NCBI GenBank assembly: GCA_005879255.1
Contig: VBKY01000328.1
Coordinates: 15,881 to 21,552 of the forward strand
DNA from: Deltaproteobacteria bacterium
GTDB lineage: Bacteria > Desulfobacterota_B > Binatia > UBA9968
Length of the DNA stretch: 5,672 nt
Direction: 5' to 3'
A program made the translations under genes and the position numbers. Every line of letters starts with the position of its first letter. Position 1 is the first letter of the stretch. This document shows, one piece after another, positions 4,845-5,672 of this stretch. The notes beneath the pieces were generated by a model. That model made no database searches. It saw only the letters and a list, made by a program, of their open reading frames with translations, and had not been told where the DNA came from.

Positions 4845-5672
4845 TGAACGGCGGAATTCACGGCAACCGATGTTTGATCTGTTCGATGCTGTTATTTTTT
4901 ATCGCCATCTTGTCAGGTGACGCCCAAGGTCAGGAAAAAATCAAAATCGCTTACAGCTCGACGGATACGCTGAATCAGATCTGGACCATCGCGCAGGATG
5001 CGGGCTTTTATAAGAAGAATGGCTTAGACGTCGATTTGGTTTACATCGGCAGCACGACTGTCGGTATCGCGGCGATCATGGCACAGGATATCCAGGTCGG
5101 AAATGCCGCGGGAAGCGGCGTCGCCAATGCCAATGTGCGCGGGGCGGACACCGTGAGCGTCGCCTGCACGATCAATGTTTTGGCTTATGAGCTTGTCGTT
5201 CGCGACAGCATCAAGAATGCCGAAGATCTGAAAGGAAAATCGATCGGCATCAGCCGTTTCGGTAGCGTATCCGACGTGGCTGCCCGGGAATTACTCAAAG
5301 GACTGGGTCTTCGCCCCATGGAAGATGTGAAGATCCTGCAAGTGGGCGGCGCATCGGAGCGCGCCGCCGGATTTAGCCGGGGAGTCATCGCGGGCTTTCC
5401 TTCGCCGCCGGGCAACGTGCATTTGATTCCCGGCGGATTGCCACACCGTATCCTGGCAAATATGGCCGATTTGAAAAAGCCCTATCCGCTGCCGTTCATC
5501 TGCGCGGTGACGACTAAAAGTTACCTCGCCAAGAATCGCTCGGTCGTGAAAAGAGTGGTGATGGCGCTGATCGAAGCGTCGCACTTTTTCAAGACCAACA
5601 AGGACGCGACGCAGAAAATCGTCGCCAAATATTTAAGGGGAGCGAACAAGGCGTATCTCGATAGCTCCTATG
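4844..5672 (+). CDS. ABC transporter substrate-binding protein, NMT1/SsuA-like, 3' end cut by window
   Basis: Periplasmic binding protein expected to deliver a small organic solute to an ABC importer. An uninterrupted frame of 276 codons runs to the window edge. Seen: a signal peptide with hydrophobic core LICSMLLFFIAIL (11-23) and likely cleavage near AQG-Q (29/30), with no lipobox cysteine. The mature part begins IKIAYSS (33-39) and continues with AQDAGFYKKNGLDVDLV (50-66) and AEDLKGKSIGISRFGSVSD (126-144), the classic pattern of the nitrate/sulfonate/taurine and thiamine-precursor (NMT1) class. SPPGNVHL, near residue 190, is the usual domain-crossing loop. Family members are about 320-340 residues, so some 50 are missing. 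Its ATG shares one base with the stop of the molybdenum enzyme gene (TAATG), implying co-translation. Permease and ATPase genes would be expected downstream but are not visible. The ligand is unknown; the ligand may be the enzyme's substrate. Confidence 0.93.
   Translation, partial: MNGGIHGNRCLICSMLLFFIAILSGDAQGQEKIKIAYSSTDTLNQIWTIAQDAGFYKKNGLDVDLVYIGSTTVGIAAIMAQDIQVGNAAGSGVANANVRGADTVSVACTINVLAYELVVRDSIKNAEDLKGKSIGISRFGSVSDVAARELLKGLGLRPMEDVKILQVGGASERAAGFSRGVIAGFPSPPGNVHLIPGGLPHRILANMADLKKPYPLPFICAVTTKSYLAKNRSVVKRVVMALIEASHFFKTNKDATQKIVAKYLRGANKAYLDSSY

Overview
The window looks like chromosomal DNA of moderately high GC from a Gram-negative bacterium. The evidence is a periplasmic efflux adaptor, a periplasmic sensor-type protein and an exported ABC-transporter solute-binding protein. 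A molybdenum hydroxylase next to an NMT1/SsuA-type binding protein, and a GC-rich palindromic repeat running into a gene end, suggest an uncultured deltaproteobacterium-like or Binatota-like lineage. That placement is an inference with low confidence.

Left half (1-1746, all leftward): an ECF sigma factor (1192-1746), a small one-pass membrane protein in the anti-sigma position (870-1184) and a membrane-anchored periplasmic sensor of the CnrX/Spy type (439-873) form a tight operon. They have a 7-nt gap and then a 4-nt ATGA overlap. After 140 nt comes the 5' end of a MacA-type efflux adaptor gene (1-298), cut by the window edge. The three products match the sizes and roles of the CnrH, CnrY and CnrX proteins, so this reads as a transmembrane signalling cassette controlling an efflux pump. 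A 31-bp element is repeated ahead of both the sigma gene (1843-1873) and the adaptor gene (331-361), in the same orientation, ungapped, with 23 of 31 positions identical. It has the two-block layout of an ECF promoter and is the best candidate for the regulon's own promoter.

Middle (1895-2482, leftward): an unrecognised 195-residue protein with an N-terminal CxxC pair and a D...EFDESQHF segment resembling the core of PD-(D/E)xK-type nuclease folds. It is divergent from the next gene across 61 bp.

Right half (2544-5672, rightward): a 766-residue molybdopterin-binding large subunit of the xanthine dehydrogenase/aldehyde oxidase family. It overlaps by one base (TAATG) with an exported NMT1/SsuA-type substrate-binding protein that is open at the window edge. 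The last 20 or so codons of the molybdenum enzyme are made of a GC-rich compound hairpin that looks like a REP-type repeat and sits directly before the ribosome binding site of the next gene. The FAD and 2Fe-2S subunits that normally serve such enzymes are not in the window. Tight coupling to a solute-binding protein suggests uptake and oxidation of the same small organic compound, which cannot be identified from sequence.
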